DNA of 64,000 nt, from positions 73,270,253 through 73,334,252 of the forward strand of contig CM042688.1 in the NCBI GenBank assembly GCA_023614405.1, written 5' to 3'. The DNA comes from Avena insularis. Its lineage: Eukaryota > Streptophyta > Magnoliopsida > Poales > Poaceae. Below the pieces are notes generated by a model. That model searched no databases. It worked only from the letters and a program-made list of their open reading frames with translations, and was not told the origin of the DNA. The stretch's first letter is position 1. Every line of letters begins with the position of its first letter. Positions 35,101 through 46,195 of the stretch are shown here, piece by piece. Position numbers and translations under genes: made by a program.

Positions 35101-36991
35101 TATAGCCATAACATGTATATCTTCTATATACCTAAGTTGTACATCTCCAACCTTTTATTTTCTGCCAAATATTTTATAGATTCTCTTTTAGCAATTCCTT
35201 TTCTTTCAAAAGAATATATCAACATCAATAGTGGTGTCATCAACATGACACATGGTACAAAGCGTATATAGTCAAATACTAATACCTTTGGACTTGCACT
35301 TTGAAGTGGATCACCATCATCAAATGTTTGGTGTTCTTTCAAAAATCCATTCTTTAGTAATCTATTAGTGTAGTAAACATTTTACTTACATCTTCTATTC
35401 TTCCTTATCATGACAAATTTTATGATCTGTCTACTATAGCCTATAAGGAAGAATCGTGAGTATAATATCAGTTCCCAAAACCTTTTTGGTAGATTCGGAT
35501 GCCTAGCATCTCCATCGTTCACAAATTCTCATACAATATGAGAACATGTATTTTTCTAAATTATACTCTATCATAATGCAACCAAAAACATTGTTTCAGA
35601 TATCACAATATCTTTCACACATGATGGTTTCTGAAACAATTTCCAGCTCCAATATAATCTTGATATTAAAACAACTTTTTGAATATCAATAATCATGGAG
35701 GCAAACATGATACTTTAGATACTAACATTGGAATTCTTACTCTTGATTTAATACTACTTATTAAACTTCATGGAGTAAATAGAGTTTGCTGAAAGTTTGC
35801 AATAGGACTTATAAACTTTAAATTGACATTCAAAACAATACGATACTAGTTCATAAAGTAAATATCCAGAATTCTATAGTTCTATTATCTCAAATAAAAA
35901 CTAAGCATAAGGTAGAAAACGAATGCCAATGACTACAACAAACTATGCAAATTCACTTTGATTTAATTTATGACAAGTTTGGTTCGACTAATCCAAATTA
36001 GAAATGAACTCCCACTCAAAAACGACATCCCTCGTGCCTTTTTGGTGATTACATGAACCAAATCCACTACACCAAGTCCGATCATCACGTGAGTTGATGT
36101 AGCTTCAAAGGCGAGCATCTATATGGGCATCATATCAACTATATGACTCATGCTTAACCTTTCGGTCCGTGTTCCGAGGCCATGTCTGTACATGCTAGGC
36201 TCGCCAAGTAAGAACCTTAGTACTCGCATATGTAAAACTGTCTTACACCCATTTGTATGAAAGCGTAGAGTCGAGTACACCCGATCATCATGTGATGTCT
36301 CGAAATACGATCCACAAAACGGTGCATACTTAAGGAAGAACACATTTTTATCTTGATATCTAAAAGAGGGATCATCTTACAATGCTACAGAAAGCACCAA
36401 ACTAGCAGTATAAGATGCTAACATCTAATGTGTAAAGTGAGATGATATGGTCCATGCATTTGATCTCTACCACTTGCATCATGGTATGATCTCTATCATT
36501 CCTTTGTGTGTAAGGCCAAGGTCTATGGAACTTACACGTTGAGTGTGTTGTAAGAGTATCTATCATACATCTACTTACAACAATACCATATCAATACACT
36601 AGCCCAAAGAACGATCTAAACTAGACGCCTCTAATTTATCAATTGCAAGTTTTACGTGGCTTAGGGCTTTCGGAGATAGAACCGTTCTTACCTACGAACA
36701 TGAACCACAACGAGGATAACTAAGTTATTAGCAACTCGTTGTAAATCAGATATTGACTATAGTAGGAGAGACAGACACCCGCCAGCCACTTATGCAAAAC
36801 AAGTTGCATGTCAGTCGTGGAACCAGTCTCATGTACGATGACATGTAAGGTTGGTCCGGGCCGCTTCATCCCACTATGCCACCAATATCCAAATACATAG
36901 AAGATGCAATAACATGATCATCATCGCCCACATATCAACATATGTGTACTACCCGTGCTAAGCACCTACGCATAGATCAGGCTCGATACCC
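32106..36991 (-). pseudogene. Element D internal region, Copia polyprotein remains
   Basis: No frame over about 75 codons survives, but - strand fragments are recognisable. At about 34125-34056 the sequence reads MTPYELWFGIKPKLSFLKFW, the conserved end of the Copia integrase core. At about 33110-33070 it reads HYVEDILLIGNDV, the reverse transcriptase YVDD block with E for D. Integrase upstream of reverse transcriptase is the Copia order. The region near 36991-36980 is the primer-binding site and 32116-32106 the polypurine tract. I saw no host gene in it. Confidence 0.8.
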
Positions 36992-38661
36992 TTTGGAGTG
37001 CGGAGCATAGAAAACAAAAAAATTCCTACGGTGTGAACTACACGCCAAGATCTATCTACTAGGTACAAAGCAACGGGTGGACATACATCCAACGAGAACT
37101 TACCCTCATAGACAACGAGCTTTGTTAATGAGTAGGAACTCGTGGTTGATGTAGTCGTACACTTGCTGATCTCAAGATCGTGATGAAGTCCAGCAGGTAC
37201 GGCTCCAGCATGTCCATCAGATCCAGCTCTAGCACCATCAAGTCCAGCACCGCAAAGCAGCGGTGCATCCGTGATCGCACACACGTCCGGTACCCCGACA
37301 ACCTCCGTCCCTCGCTCCAGCAAAGCAGCGGAAGCAACAACTTCTTTCTAGATAAAGCCATCGGGAACATGTATCTCTCTAATCCGAGACCATGGGGGAA
37401 TAATACTAGAGGGGGAGAGAGATCCTTCACAAGGAGGTGTGAGTGAGAAGTGAGGAGGGGGTGGCCTTTTATAGGAGGAGGGGGGTGCCCCTCCTTCATG
37501 GCCGGCGCATGGAGGGGGTGACCCTTCACCTCCTCCATTCATGTGGTGGTAACCCCTCCACATTAAAATGCCCCTTCACATTCTCTTTTAAAGTCTCCAC
37601 TTTAAATGTATTAAATTTCTCCAAATTTAATGCTCTCTCATTTAATAAAACTCTTTTATTATTTTTATTCAGAATTTTGTTAATTACTTTAATTAACAAA
37701 CATTCACATAAAACCCCCTTCAACATTTCAATATTACATGCAGAACCAATTTCAGCATTTTCACCCAAAACAGTTTCGGTGTCTATTGAAATAATTCCAG
37801 CACTTTCTTAAATCTTTATCTGAAACATATTTGCTCCAAATGGTGTCAGTATCCCTTAAGTGTTTCACCCTACGGTTCGCGAATAATGCAGACATGATCG
37901 AGACCCCTCTTCGATCAATAATCAGCGGACACGGAGATCCATCTCGACTCCTACATATTCAACGATGACTTCTGTGATCGTGAGAACCTTTAACGCTAGT
38001 AACTAAATCCCTTTGTCCCGCGATATATTACATGTCCGAGATTCGATCATCGGTATCTCCATACCTAGTTTGATCTCGTTACCGACATGCACTCTTTTCT
38101 CGTTCCCGTGATATAACATTCTAGTGATCACATCACTTGCTTGCAAGCTATTTCAAATGATATCACCGAGAGGGCCCAGAGTATATCTATCCGTCATCGG
38201 GATGGACAAATCCCACTCTTGATCCATGAGCCTCAACATAACACCTACGTAACACTGAACCCACCTTTATAGTCACCCTGTTACGGTGTGACGTTTGATG
38301 TTATCAAGATACTCTTCCGGTGTTAGCAATTAACATGATCTCATGGTCTAATGATAAATATTACTTCGTATGATATTATAGCAATATACTTCGGATGAAT
38401 GTTCATCACATCATTACACCAATGGTGTGACCTTGTTATTAACAACATCCAATGTCCATGATCATGAAACCTTGATCATCTTGTTAATCAACAAGCTAGC
38501 CTATAAGAGAGGCATAACTAGGAACCCTTTTTTTTTTATTAAACACACATGTATTGATGTTTCCGATCAATACAATTCTAGCATGTAAAATAAACATTTA
38601 TCATAAACATGGAATAAGATAATAACCACTTTATTATTGCCTCTCGGGCATATTCCCTTCA
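36992..38661 (-). repeat. Element D 5' LTR (higher coordinates)
   Basis: A 1670-bp partner of 30405-32105. The inner end is altered (TTTGGAGTGCGG where the partner has TGTTGGGTCCGC). The TATA box is near 37462-37475. It lacks about 30 bp present in the other LTR near 31800-31840. It is followed by GAAGT. Confidence 0.95.
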
Positions 38662-38666
38662 GAAGT

Positions 38667-40518
38667 GTCCCCTCTCTCGTTAGATATATATCCCTTGGTG
38701 TGAGTTGCCGTTATGGAATATTAATGAGAAGTTATATCATTCACTCTTTTTCATAGCTTATATTAGTTTTCAATTCGTGGTTATATGATTGATCTTGTTG
38801 TTAGTATTGATATCACTTTGGGATCATTGAGTTAATTTAGTTGGTTTTGGAAAAACCTGGCTCGTTCAGTAGCAACACTATTTTTGAGAGTTGAGTGAAA
38901 AAGATAGAAGTACTCCAAAGAAATATAATTTCATCATCTTTCTTTCTTGATTTGCTCATAAGTCTAGTATTCTCTATTTAAGATCTTTTGTACTTCCGAG
39001 GAAGATTGCATGTTTATCTTTATCACTTGTATCTTTGTTTGTTTCCTTCAACTCTTATACTTACTACCCAGCCTTGCTAGCCAAAAACCTATACTGAGAG
39101 GGAATTCTTCTCGTGCATCTACTCCTTTAAACCAAAACCTTTGCCATTTGTGTCCACCATACCTACCTATTAGCATTATTGCTATTCCAAGTAAATTCTT
39201 GTTTTGTCTACCTTCCAAATTAAACTTGTTATGTGAAAATTAGTGATTAAAGCTCTCATGAACTTGATGGCACACTTTAATTTCTTGCATTTAATAAACT
39301 TGACCCATTGTGCTCACCTATGTTGCGTATATTCTTGCGCTTTGTAAGTTGTGAATTAGCAGAACCATGCTGTCATGGGGAACGCTTTCAACATTGCACT
39401 GGTACTTTGTACCTAGTTGTTATCATGTTCTTTTGTCTATGGATGTCGTCGGTGTGAAATGAAAGGGGAGCTTGTAAGTCCATAGAGTTATGCATGTGTG
39501 TTAGAGAAACGCATGGCCACTGGTCTAATCCATGCTGACATGGTGGAAACCTGCAGCGTAACCATAACGAGCATCTATGAAGGATTCTTCTTATATAAAA
39601 AAAGAGAGTCCAATATTGAGAAATAAGAGAAAAAGAAAAAAAGGAGATTATGAAAAGAGGAAAGAGAGAAAAAAGCACCATATTCCCATGGTAAATAAGA
39701 AGATTGCTGAGATGTTTGTTGTCTGCTTGCATTGTCATTTTGATATGGGGATTCTTCCATATCATCGGGCAAGGGGTACCCCGTTGGCGGTTCTCTATGA
39801 TACACATATGCTTACGATGAAAAGAACTTACCGGTAACTAAACTTGAGTAGCATGAGGAGCGGCCCTCGTATTCAAGGGACATGAGATTCTCAATTTACA
39901 ACTTGTCAATGCATATCATCATATTTGATCACTTTAACCTTAATCACCTAAAGATGCCTATGATAGGGGCAATGAGAGCTAAAAGCTAGTAAGTATCATA
40001 TTTTTTGGGAGCTCTTTATGAGACTTGCAATCCCTGCTTCCATCTATGAAGGGCCTTTCTTTTACTTTGTAGTTGAGTCAGTAAACCTATTCCTCTCTAT
40101 CTCAGCAAGTATTTTGAGTTGTTGTGTTTCATTCATTCATATGATGATTTATTCGATCATGTTTCTTATGTTCCTTGTTTTGCACATTGCTCTTATCTTG
40201 ATGTTTACTACTTTGAAAGCTATCATTGAAAATCAGTTATTTGTGAACTCCAGCAAATTATCAAATATTCTTCGACCAAGAGCTAAGTTTGCCATTACCA
40301 ATTATGATTTACTTTATGTATCTTTATTGTGTTTCCTTTACTCATTGCAAGTTGAGTTATATAATAGTGAGTTGTCTTCTATTATGATCTATGTATTTGA
40401 TGAATGTGATGCTTCTTGTCCGTATTCTTTTATCGACTCTTCACTCCATAAACCTGAGGTCCTGTTTATTGAGCTCAGTTTCGCTTGGGGACAAGCAAAG
40501 TCTAAGCTTGGGGGGAGT
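38667..40518 (+). other. Element C long 3' untranslated region
   Basis: This continues the region cut by D at 30404. No coding function is supported. Several blocks match, in reverse orientation and the same order, the 3' internal part of element E (57141-58560): GAACCATG...CATGGGGAA near 39362, GTGTGTTAGAGAAACGC near 39495, GGGGTACCCCGTTGGCGG near 39772, and GCCTATGATAGGGGCAATGA near 39956. It ends with the purine-rich AAGCTTGGGGGGAG (40504-40517). Confidence 0.75.
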
Positions 40519-40521
40519 TGA
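40018..40521 (+). other. Element C hydrophobic ORF of doubtful status
   Basis: A 167-codon frame has a hydrophobic stretch (residues about 15-65) that would form two membrane helices. It overlaps the start of the 3' LTR and the polypurine tract (its last residues are KSKLGGS). The matching region of element E does not keep one open frame. Athila elements can carry envelope-like ORFs here, but I see no signal peptide or cleavage site, and the frame may be chance in T-rich sequence. Confidence 0.2.
40504..40517 (+). promoter_or_regulatory. Element C polypurine tract
   Basis: AAGCTTGGGGGGAG lies directly before the 3' LTR. Element E has AGCTTGGAGATGT at the same place. Confidence 0.75.
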
Positions 40522-42006
40522 TACGTCCATTTTGCATCACTATTCTATGTCATAATTCACTGTTATTCATTGATATATTTCGTATTGAGAGGTGATTCTT
40601 ATGTTATTTCATCTATTTTTGCATGGTTGATGACTTTTGGAGCATGGACGCTGCGGTCGAGATTACGATGGAAAAGGTGCTGTTTGGAGGCAAAATTCGC
40701 GAAGATCGGAAAATCCGGGAAAATATATGGAAAATCCTATTTTTCCAGAAGACGAAGGAAGCCAGAAGGGGGACTGGAGATGGGCCATAGGGGGCCCACA
40801 CCACCCCCTTGCACGGGCCACCCTAGGCCGCGCCACCAGGTGGTGTGGCCATCCTGGTCCACCCCTGGCACTCCCCTCTGGCGCATATTATCCTCTTGAA
40901 ACCCTAAGACTCGGGGAGCAACCACAGAAAGATTCCGCCGCCTCTATGGGGCGGAAAACACCAAGAGAGAAAGATCTCTCTGATAGATAGATTTCTGCCA
41001 GGGGAATTCCTTCTCGAAGAGGGAAGATCGTCGCCATCAACACCACCATCAAGCTAGACTTCATCGGGATCATCATCATCATCACCCTCATCACCATCTC
41101 CATATTGCTGTAACAATTGGGTTGAATCTTGCATAGTTCATAGGGGAAACTTTCCCGGTGTTTATTACTCTTTGTAGTTGATGCTATTGAGTGAACCATT
41201 GAATTATTGTTTATGTTCAGATTGTTATACATCATTATTCCATCTCTGATCATGATCCGTATGATTTTTTGTGAGTAGTTCGTTTTGTTCTTGAGGACAT
41301 GGGAGAAGTCATGTTGTTAGTAGTGGAGTTGTGTTGGGAAATATTCAATAGTTTGATATTTAAGTTATGGTGTACTTCTTCTAGTGGTGTCATGTGAACA
41401 TCGACTACATGACACTTCACCTATATGGGCCTAGGGGAATGCATTGTGTATTTGGCTACTAATCGTAGGGGTTCTTTGGAGTGTGAAACCTAAACCCCGT
41501 TAGAAACCATTGCACAAGGGACATAAGGGTCTTAGAGTTTAAAGTTGTGGTTAGGTTTCTACCTTAATTACTTTCTTGTACTTACAGATGTTTGCAAGGG
41601 GTATAATCACAAGTATGTATTAGTCCTAGGAAGGTCGGTACATTAGCACAGGTTCACCCATACAACACTTAGCAAGCTAAAGAAGATTAATCAACTATAT
41701 GAAGCGAAAGCAATTGACAGTCTTCCCATGTGTCCTCGAGAACGTTTGGTCATCTTAAGTAATACAACCGGCTTGTCCTTTGCTGCATAAAGGACTGGGC
41801 CACTTGCTGCATTTATTCCTACTGTCTTTTATTTACTCGTACTTTGATTACTTGCTTTATCAAAACCCCCTAAAAATCCGTTTGCTAAGTATTTGCAGAG
41901 AATTCATGATCCATACCACTAGCCAGCACCTTCTGCTCCTCGTTGGGTTCGACACTCTTACTTATCGAAAATACTGCGATACACCCCCTATACTTGTGGG
42001 TCATCA
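40519..42006 (+). repeat. Element C 3' LTR
   Basis: It begins TGATACGTCCATTTTGCATC and ends TTGTGGGTCATCA (1488 bp). It contains the GC-rich inverted repeat at 40790-40852 and a run of ATC/CACCATC triplets at 41040-41100. It is followed by CATGG, the presumed target duplication. Confidence 0.9.
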
Positions 42007-42270
42007 CATGGCGAAATATGAGTCAGCCAACGGTTAACACATTTCTTTCCATTATGTACTTTAGTAAGTGCCCATATGTGATGCGGTTATAATTTCTCTC
42101 TGGCTTGGCATAGGCTATGGCACTAATTGTTATTTCTTGCTTGATGCTTTTGTCCTATCTATGCATAACATGTTTACATTCGTTATACTACTTCCACTAA
42201 GATGTCTGTTTCATTTGCTTCGTCTTACACCACTATTTCTAACCGTTTGCTGTTGTTACGCAATGAACAG

Positions 42271-43547
42271 GTGCAGTTTACACTAGAAATCGTAGAATGA
42301 ATGGCCCCTATAATCTCGTAAGTATCTATTGCTTTTGTATCACTTCACGCTAACATATGTGAGACTGGAACCTTTTTGTGTTTACTATTCGCTGCGCCAT
42401 TATGCAGAGGACCCACGCTGAATTATGGAGACCACCAGTCCAATTACTTGATGCAGCGGACATCATCGACGAACATACCTATAACCAGATCAGTAACCCT
42501 GAGACTCTACATAGAGCTATTGTAAGGACACCCCCCTTTTTTAAGGTTTAAGTCCCTTGGTGTCATGCCATTGACTCTAGTTGAGTTGTTATTTTTGTCG
42601 GAGGCACTAGGGTGATTATAACAAGGCCAGAAATGCAACGGAATCCAATATAACAGAAACAGAAGGATCATAAAGAACCGCCTAGTTCAAATCTCACTCT
42701 GGTATTTACACGTGTATGGCTACTTTAATACAAGGCACATGATAGTACACTTTGTCTTTGGGCAGACAATCAAAAAATTTAAACATTCTAACTGTTTGAT
42801 AGATTGTTTGACCATTTCTCTAAAATGATTTGGCTAGTCTACTAGAGGCACGCGTATGCATGAGGTCCTTGTGTTGAGTGCTTACATTTCTATAATAGAC
42901 CAAATAATCTTTTGAAAATCTTTGAGAATGAACATGGTAGTTTTGTTTCTTTGTATGATGTTGTAACTTATTTTATCTTAGTTTTAGCCTTCATCAAGTA
43001 GAGCAGTCATTTCACAGGGCAGAAGTGACAGTTGCACACTATCTCATCCCTCTATGAAGTCAATTGTTCTAGTTATTCCAGAAGAAAGAGATGTATGATG
43101 CCCTGTCGTTACTAATTGCTTTCTTCCTTTATCAAAAGGACTGATTTGAAATTCGTTGGTTTTTGTTTTCCTTGGTAATTATGTTATATGACGTTTCTTT
43201 TTGTTTTAGGTTGAAAATATAAATATGAAGGTAGAACAGAAAACAACTACCTCAAGTGTAGATCTCTTTGGACAGAGCAGCAGTGACAGTGCATATTGCT
43301 CACGTAGGTACATATCTCGACTTCTCCATACATTCCAGCAGAAAGAGTTTTTGGTGCTGCACTCCAATATGCACTTGGTGTAGTTGGACAAGAAGCCAAC
43401 ATAACAGTTGCAGTAGTCTCCATAGCAAGGAAGGAGTTATTTGAGTTGAAAAATAGGCAAGCTTTGACGGAGAATCTACTTAATAATATCCTCAACAAGT
43501 CTCGTGGTAATCCCGCTGTTACATGTGAGGCGGCACGAGCTCCCTAA
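42271..43547 (+). pseudogene. Unrecognised spliced gene inside the CACTA element (3' part)
   Basis: Four exons fit exactly with GT/AG borders and compatible phase: 42271-42317 (YTRNRRMNGPYNL), 42408-42521 (RTHAELWRPPVQLLDAADII), 42988-43092 (PSSSRAVISQGRSDSC) and 43210-43547. The last exon opens with VENINMKVEQKTTTSS and meets TAG at 43381. Another frame of the same exon reads IPAERVFGAALQYALGVVGQ and ELFELKNRQALTENLLNNIL to TAA at 43547. One base was therefore probably lost near 43315. The 5' exons lie left of element C or off window. It may be the second gene (TNPA-like) of the CACTA element or a captured host gene. I do not recognise the family. Confidence 0.6.
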
Positions 43548-43719
43548 AAGGAACATTTTTGAAACTAAGATTATATTGTTTATCAGCTGTGTTGTACTCC
43601 GATGATGCTTTACAAGCTACGGAATTTTTTAGGACTATAATAATTTTCTAATTTTCCAGTTATAAGTTTTTTTCCAAAGTTCTAGAATTTATTTAGCATT
43701 TTAGAGAACTTGTGTTCTT

Positions 43720-44609
43720 TGTTTATCCACCTTTATGTCCTGGCAATGGATCTAAGTTAGATAGGATTAAACCATAGCAGGCCCACAACGTTTTATTAGT
43801 CCTTGTTGGGCCACCAATCAACATTGACGGGCCTACACTAAGGCCATTATATGTAGAATCTAACAACAAAAGAATAGAACAGTAAAAGGCCAGAACAGTG
43901 AAAGGCCAAAACAGTAACAAGGCCAGAACTTTAGCAGGCCAGAAACTTCACAGCCTGTTTATGGGACTAAATAGTAGAAGGACGAAATAGTGAATGTCTA
44001 GAATAGTAAAGGGCCATAACTGTAGAGGGCCGTAAGGGCCCATGATGGGTGCGAGAAAAGTGACGGACCAACAGAAGGCCTTAATAGTAACAGATAGACT
44101 TGGCCCAGGCTGAGAATGGGCCGCACAGTATTGGACCAAGGTGGGCCTTCTATAGATTGAAACAGTGTTGGGACTAAACGTTCATGGGCCGCAGATGTCT
44201 GCACTAGTTGGCCCATTTCAAACAGTGCTAGACGAAACAGTAACAGGCCTTCTTATTGGGCTCTTCTCATGGGCCGTCCCACTTAATATTTAGCAGGCCT
44301 AGTCTGGGCCTGGCTTCTGCCATGGTTTCTCTCACCGTTAACAGTGGTAACTAGGCATTAACGGTGTTCACCACGTGGCATCTTGCATGATGTCAGCAGT
44401 CAACGGGGTTGGCGGACAGATCTACGATGAAACAAGTTTTCGTGGCTGAAGGGTGCGATCCGCCACGGTCAGGAAAAAACCGTGGTAGATTCTTTTGTGC
44501 CGGGGCTTTTACCACGATGGACATCCGTTCTATAAGACATTTTAGCCACGAAAAATGGGCCTTCAACCACGAAAATCGTCTATTGTAAAAGCCAACTTTT
44601 CTTGTAGTG
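43720..44609. repeat. CACTA subterminal repeat region and terminal inverted repeat
   Basis: From 43720 to 44330 the words GGCC, GGGCC and GGCCCA recur densely. From 44438 to 44580 CGTGG or CCACG occurs at least six times in both orientations (for example CGTGGCTGAAGG, ACCACGAAAATCG). In CACTA elements such subterminal arrays bind transposase. The element terminus is at 44609. Confidence 0.7.
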
Positions 44610-46160
44610 ATTTGAGGGTTTATATTGAACTCTCGGGGAATTGGAGAAGATTCTTCTTCTCCTCTTAGCAACCTACAAAGCAAAGTTTTTCTCTTGTGTC
44701 CCCAACTCCACCATGTGGTTGTCAAGCACAAGGTTTCGTCTTAGTAATATGAAATATAAATATAAATAAAGTAAAGTAAAGCAAGTAAACTAGGCACACA
44801 AGATAAAAGCAATGAAAATATGGTTGTTTTTGGGTTTTGTTTGTGTTTGCAAGTGAAGAAAGTATTTTTGTATTTTCGAAATAATAAATGGCACAAAATG
44901 TAAAGTGTGATAGTTGTGTTTCTAATGGTTAAAAATGGTTTAAAATGGACCGGGGTTCATGGGTTCACTTGCCTACTCTCTTTTTGGGTTGTAGCGGACA
45001 CAAACAATTCATCAAAGACATAATATTGGTGGAACTTCAACATGTGTTTGATTAGCATTCATATGGGCATAACGTCCTAGCATAGATATGATGCAACACA
45101 TCTCTCTTATACCCCTCAAGAAAGGGAAAACTCCAAGCAATCTTGAATTAATAATGAACAGAGTATAGCCTTAGGTAATTTGACATAATGTTTCAATCAC
45201 AATATGCTACCTTTACCAAACAAGATTATCTAGTTGTCACAATATAATTATAGCACATTATTTCACTTTATCCTAGTGAGGAAGCAGACCATAGTATATC
45301 TTGAATTGTTGTCACTATTCAATCACTACCACCATGCTACTCCATCTAATACACACTTATTCCCATACATGCTCTTGCATACAAGTTGGACCAGAACAAG
45401 TACTTAAGCACGGGGTACATCATATGCATCTATCAATACATATCACACATAATAGGTTCCAATCTCATATATTAAATCATATAATAAATATCCACCACAT
45501 AGGAATTACATATATGACCATAATCATGTTCGGCAGCTCATATGGTACTAGATCTATGAAGAACAAGAGAGAAATAGATCAAGCTACTGCCATAAACCCA
45601 TAGTACAGAGGAGGACTACTCCCTCTTCATCATGGTGCTGATGGTGGAGACGTTGGAGAAGGTAGAGATACCTCCGGCAGTGGCTCTAGTGGAGTTTCCC
45701 CCTCCAATCTTCCCTGGTTCTGGCTCTGTTTTGGTGTTTTGATATTTCTGCGGAACCCTCCTCGAGGAAGCCTCGGAGGGTCCTTTATATAGAGGTTTTC
45801 AGGTCATACGGAGTCCATGGGCGAAAGAATCAAGTAAATCGGACGACCGAGGAGGGAAAGAGGGTAGGTGGCGCGCCCATCCCGTGATATTGGGCCACCT
45901 AGGCTCTTTTGGGCCTCCTGCCCTTCTCGTGAGGTCCAAGTAATACAGGTGCTTCTCTTGATGAAATATTGACATCCCCAAATTCCTAGCTCCGTTTGAC
46001 TTCATTTAGGTCCCTAGAAGCTAAAAATACACAAAATAGGGTTTTCCTCTCCTGTAGGGTTATAACCAAAATAAAGGGGATCATTGGTAAATCCCCAAAA
46101 ATCAATATAAAACATGGATATAGCATCATAAATGTTGCAAATATGTGGGAATACGTGTCA
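44610..46160 (-). repeat. Athila-like LTR fragment interrupted by the CACTA element
   Basis: On the - strand it begins TGACACGTATTCCCACATAT at 46160 and has a TATA box, CTATATAAAGGACC, near 45783-45794. Its layout resembles the LTR of element E, with a Pro-free leader, GACCGGGGTTCATGGGTTCA near 44950 and GTCCCCAACTCCACC near 44700. The other end is missing at the CACTA border, which suggests the CACTA element jumped into it. No partner LTR is visible, so it may be a solo LTR. No gene was seen. Confidence 0.6.
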
Positions 46161-46195
46161 AAAAACTACAAATTTCATGCATGCATTTCACCTCA

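Larger units (their letters stand above)
30405..38661 (-). mobile_element. Element D: Copia LTR retrotransposon, Angela-like, heavily decayed
   Basis: The LTRs at 30405-32105 and 36992-38661 flank 4.9 kb of AT-rich sequence without long ORFs. GAAGT duplications lie on both sides. On the - strand the primer-binding site GGGTATCGAGCC follows the 5' LTR (compare TGGTATCAGAGC, initiator tRNA-Met). The polypurine tract AAGTGGGAGAC precedes the 3' LTR. Fragments of integrase and reverse transcriptase occur in Copia order. Low coding integrity suggests an old copy or a non-autonomous one. The LTR start, TGAAGGGAATATGGCCGAGA, resembles Angela/BARE-type LTRs; this family link is from memory. Confidence 0.92.
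24703..42006 (+). mobile_element. Element C: Athila-like Gypsy retrotransposon, 5' LTR off window
   Basis: The visible part starts inside the primer-binding site (CGTTGTCAGGGAG, compare CGTTGCCGGGGAG expected for a tRNA-Asp site). It continues with gag-protease, reverse transcriptase, RNase H, integrase, a small 3' ORF, a long noncoding 3' region and the 3' LTR. It is interrupted by element D (30405-38661). AT-rich codon use and the D-I-G-A protease motif fit Athila-type elements of grasses. Premature stops and several internal deletions show it is dead. The 5-bp CATGG after the LTR (42007-42011) should be its target duplication, but the left copy is not visible. Confidence 0.9.
42007..44609. 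mobile_element. CACTA DNA transposon, right-hand part
   Basis: The right end reads AACTTTTCTTGTAGTG, the inverse of CACTACAAGAAAAGTT, the terminal inverted repeat of Pooideae CACTA elements. Element C sits inside it, and the left end is off window. The next bases (ATT, 44610-44612) would be its 3-bp target duplication. Inside are four exons of a gene (42271-43547) and a subterminal repeat region. Confidence 0.8.

Noticed and set aside
32106..36991. RNA gene or long noncoding RNA in the ORF-free stretch
   Set aside because: The stretch is explained by a decayed Copia interior with recognisable integrase and reverse transcriptase pieces.
40018..40521. Envelope protein gene in C
   Set aside because: It is hydrophobic but runs into the polypurine tract and LTR. 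There is no signal peptide or cleavage motif, and it is not conserved as a frame in E. Kept only as a low-confidence entry.
41040..41100. ATC/CACCATC triplet run as a microsatellite of interest
   Set aside because: It is short, imperfect and an ordinary part of this LTR.
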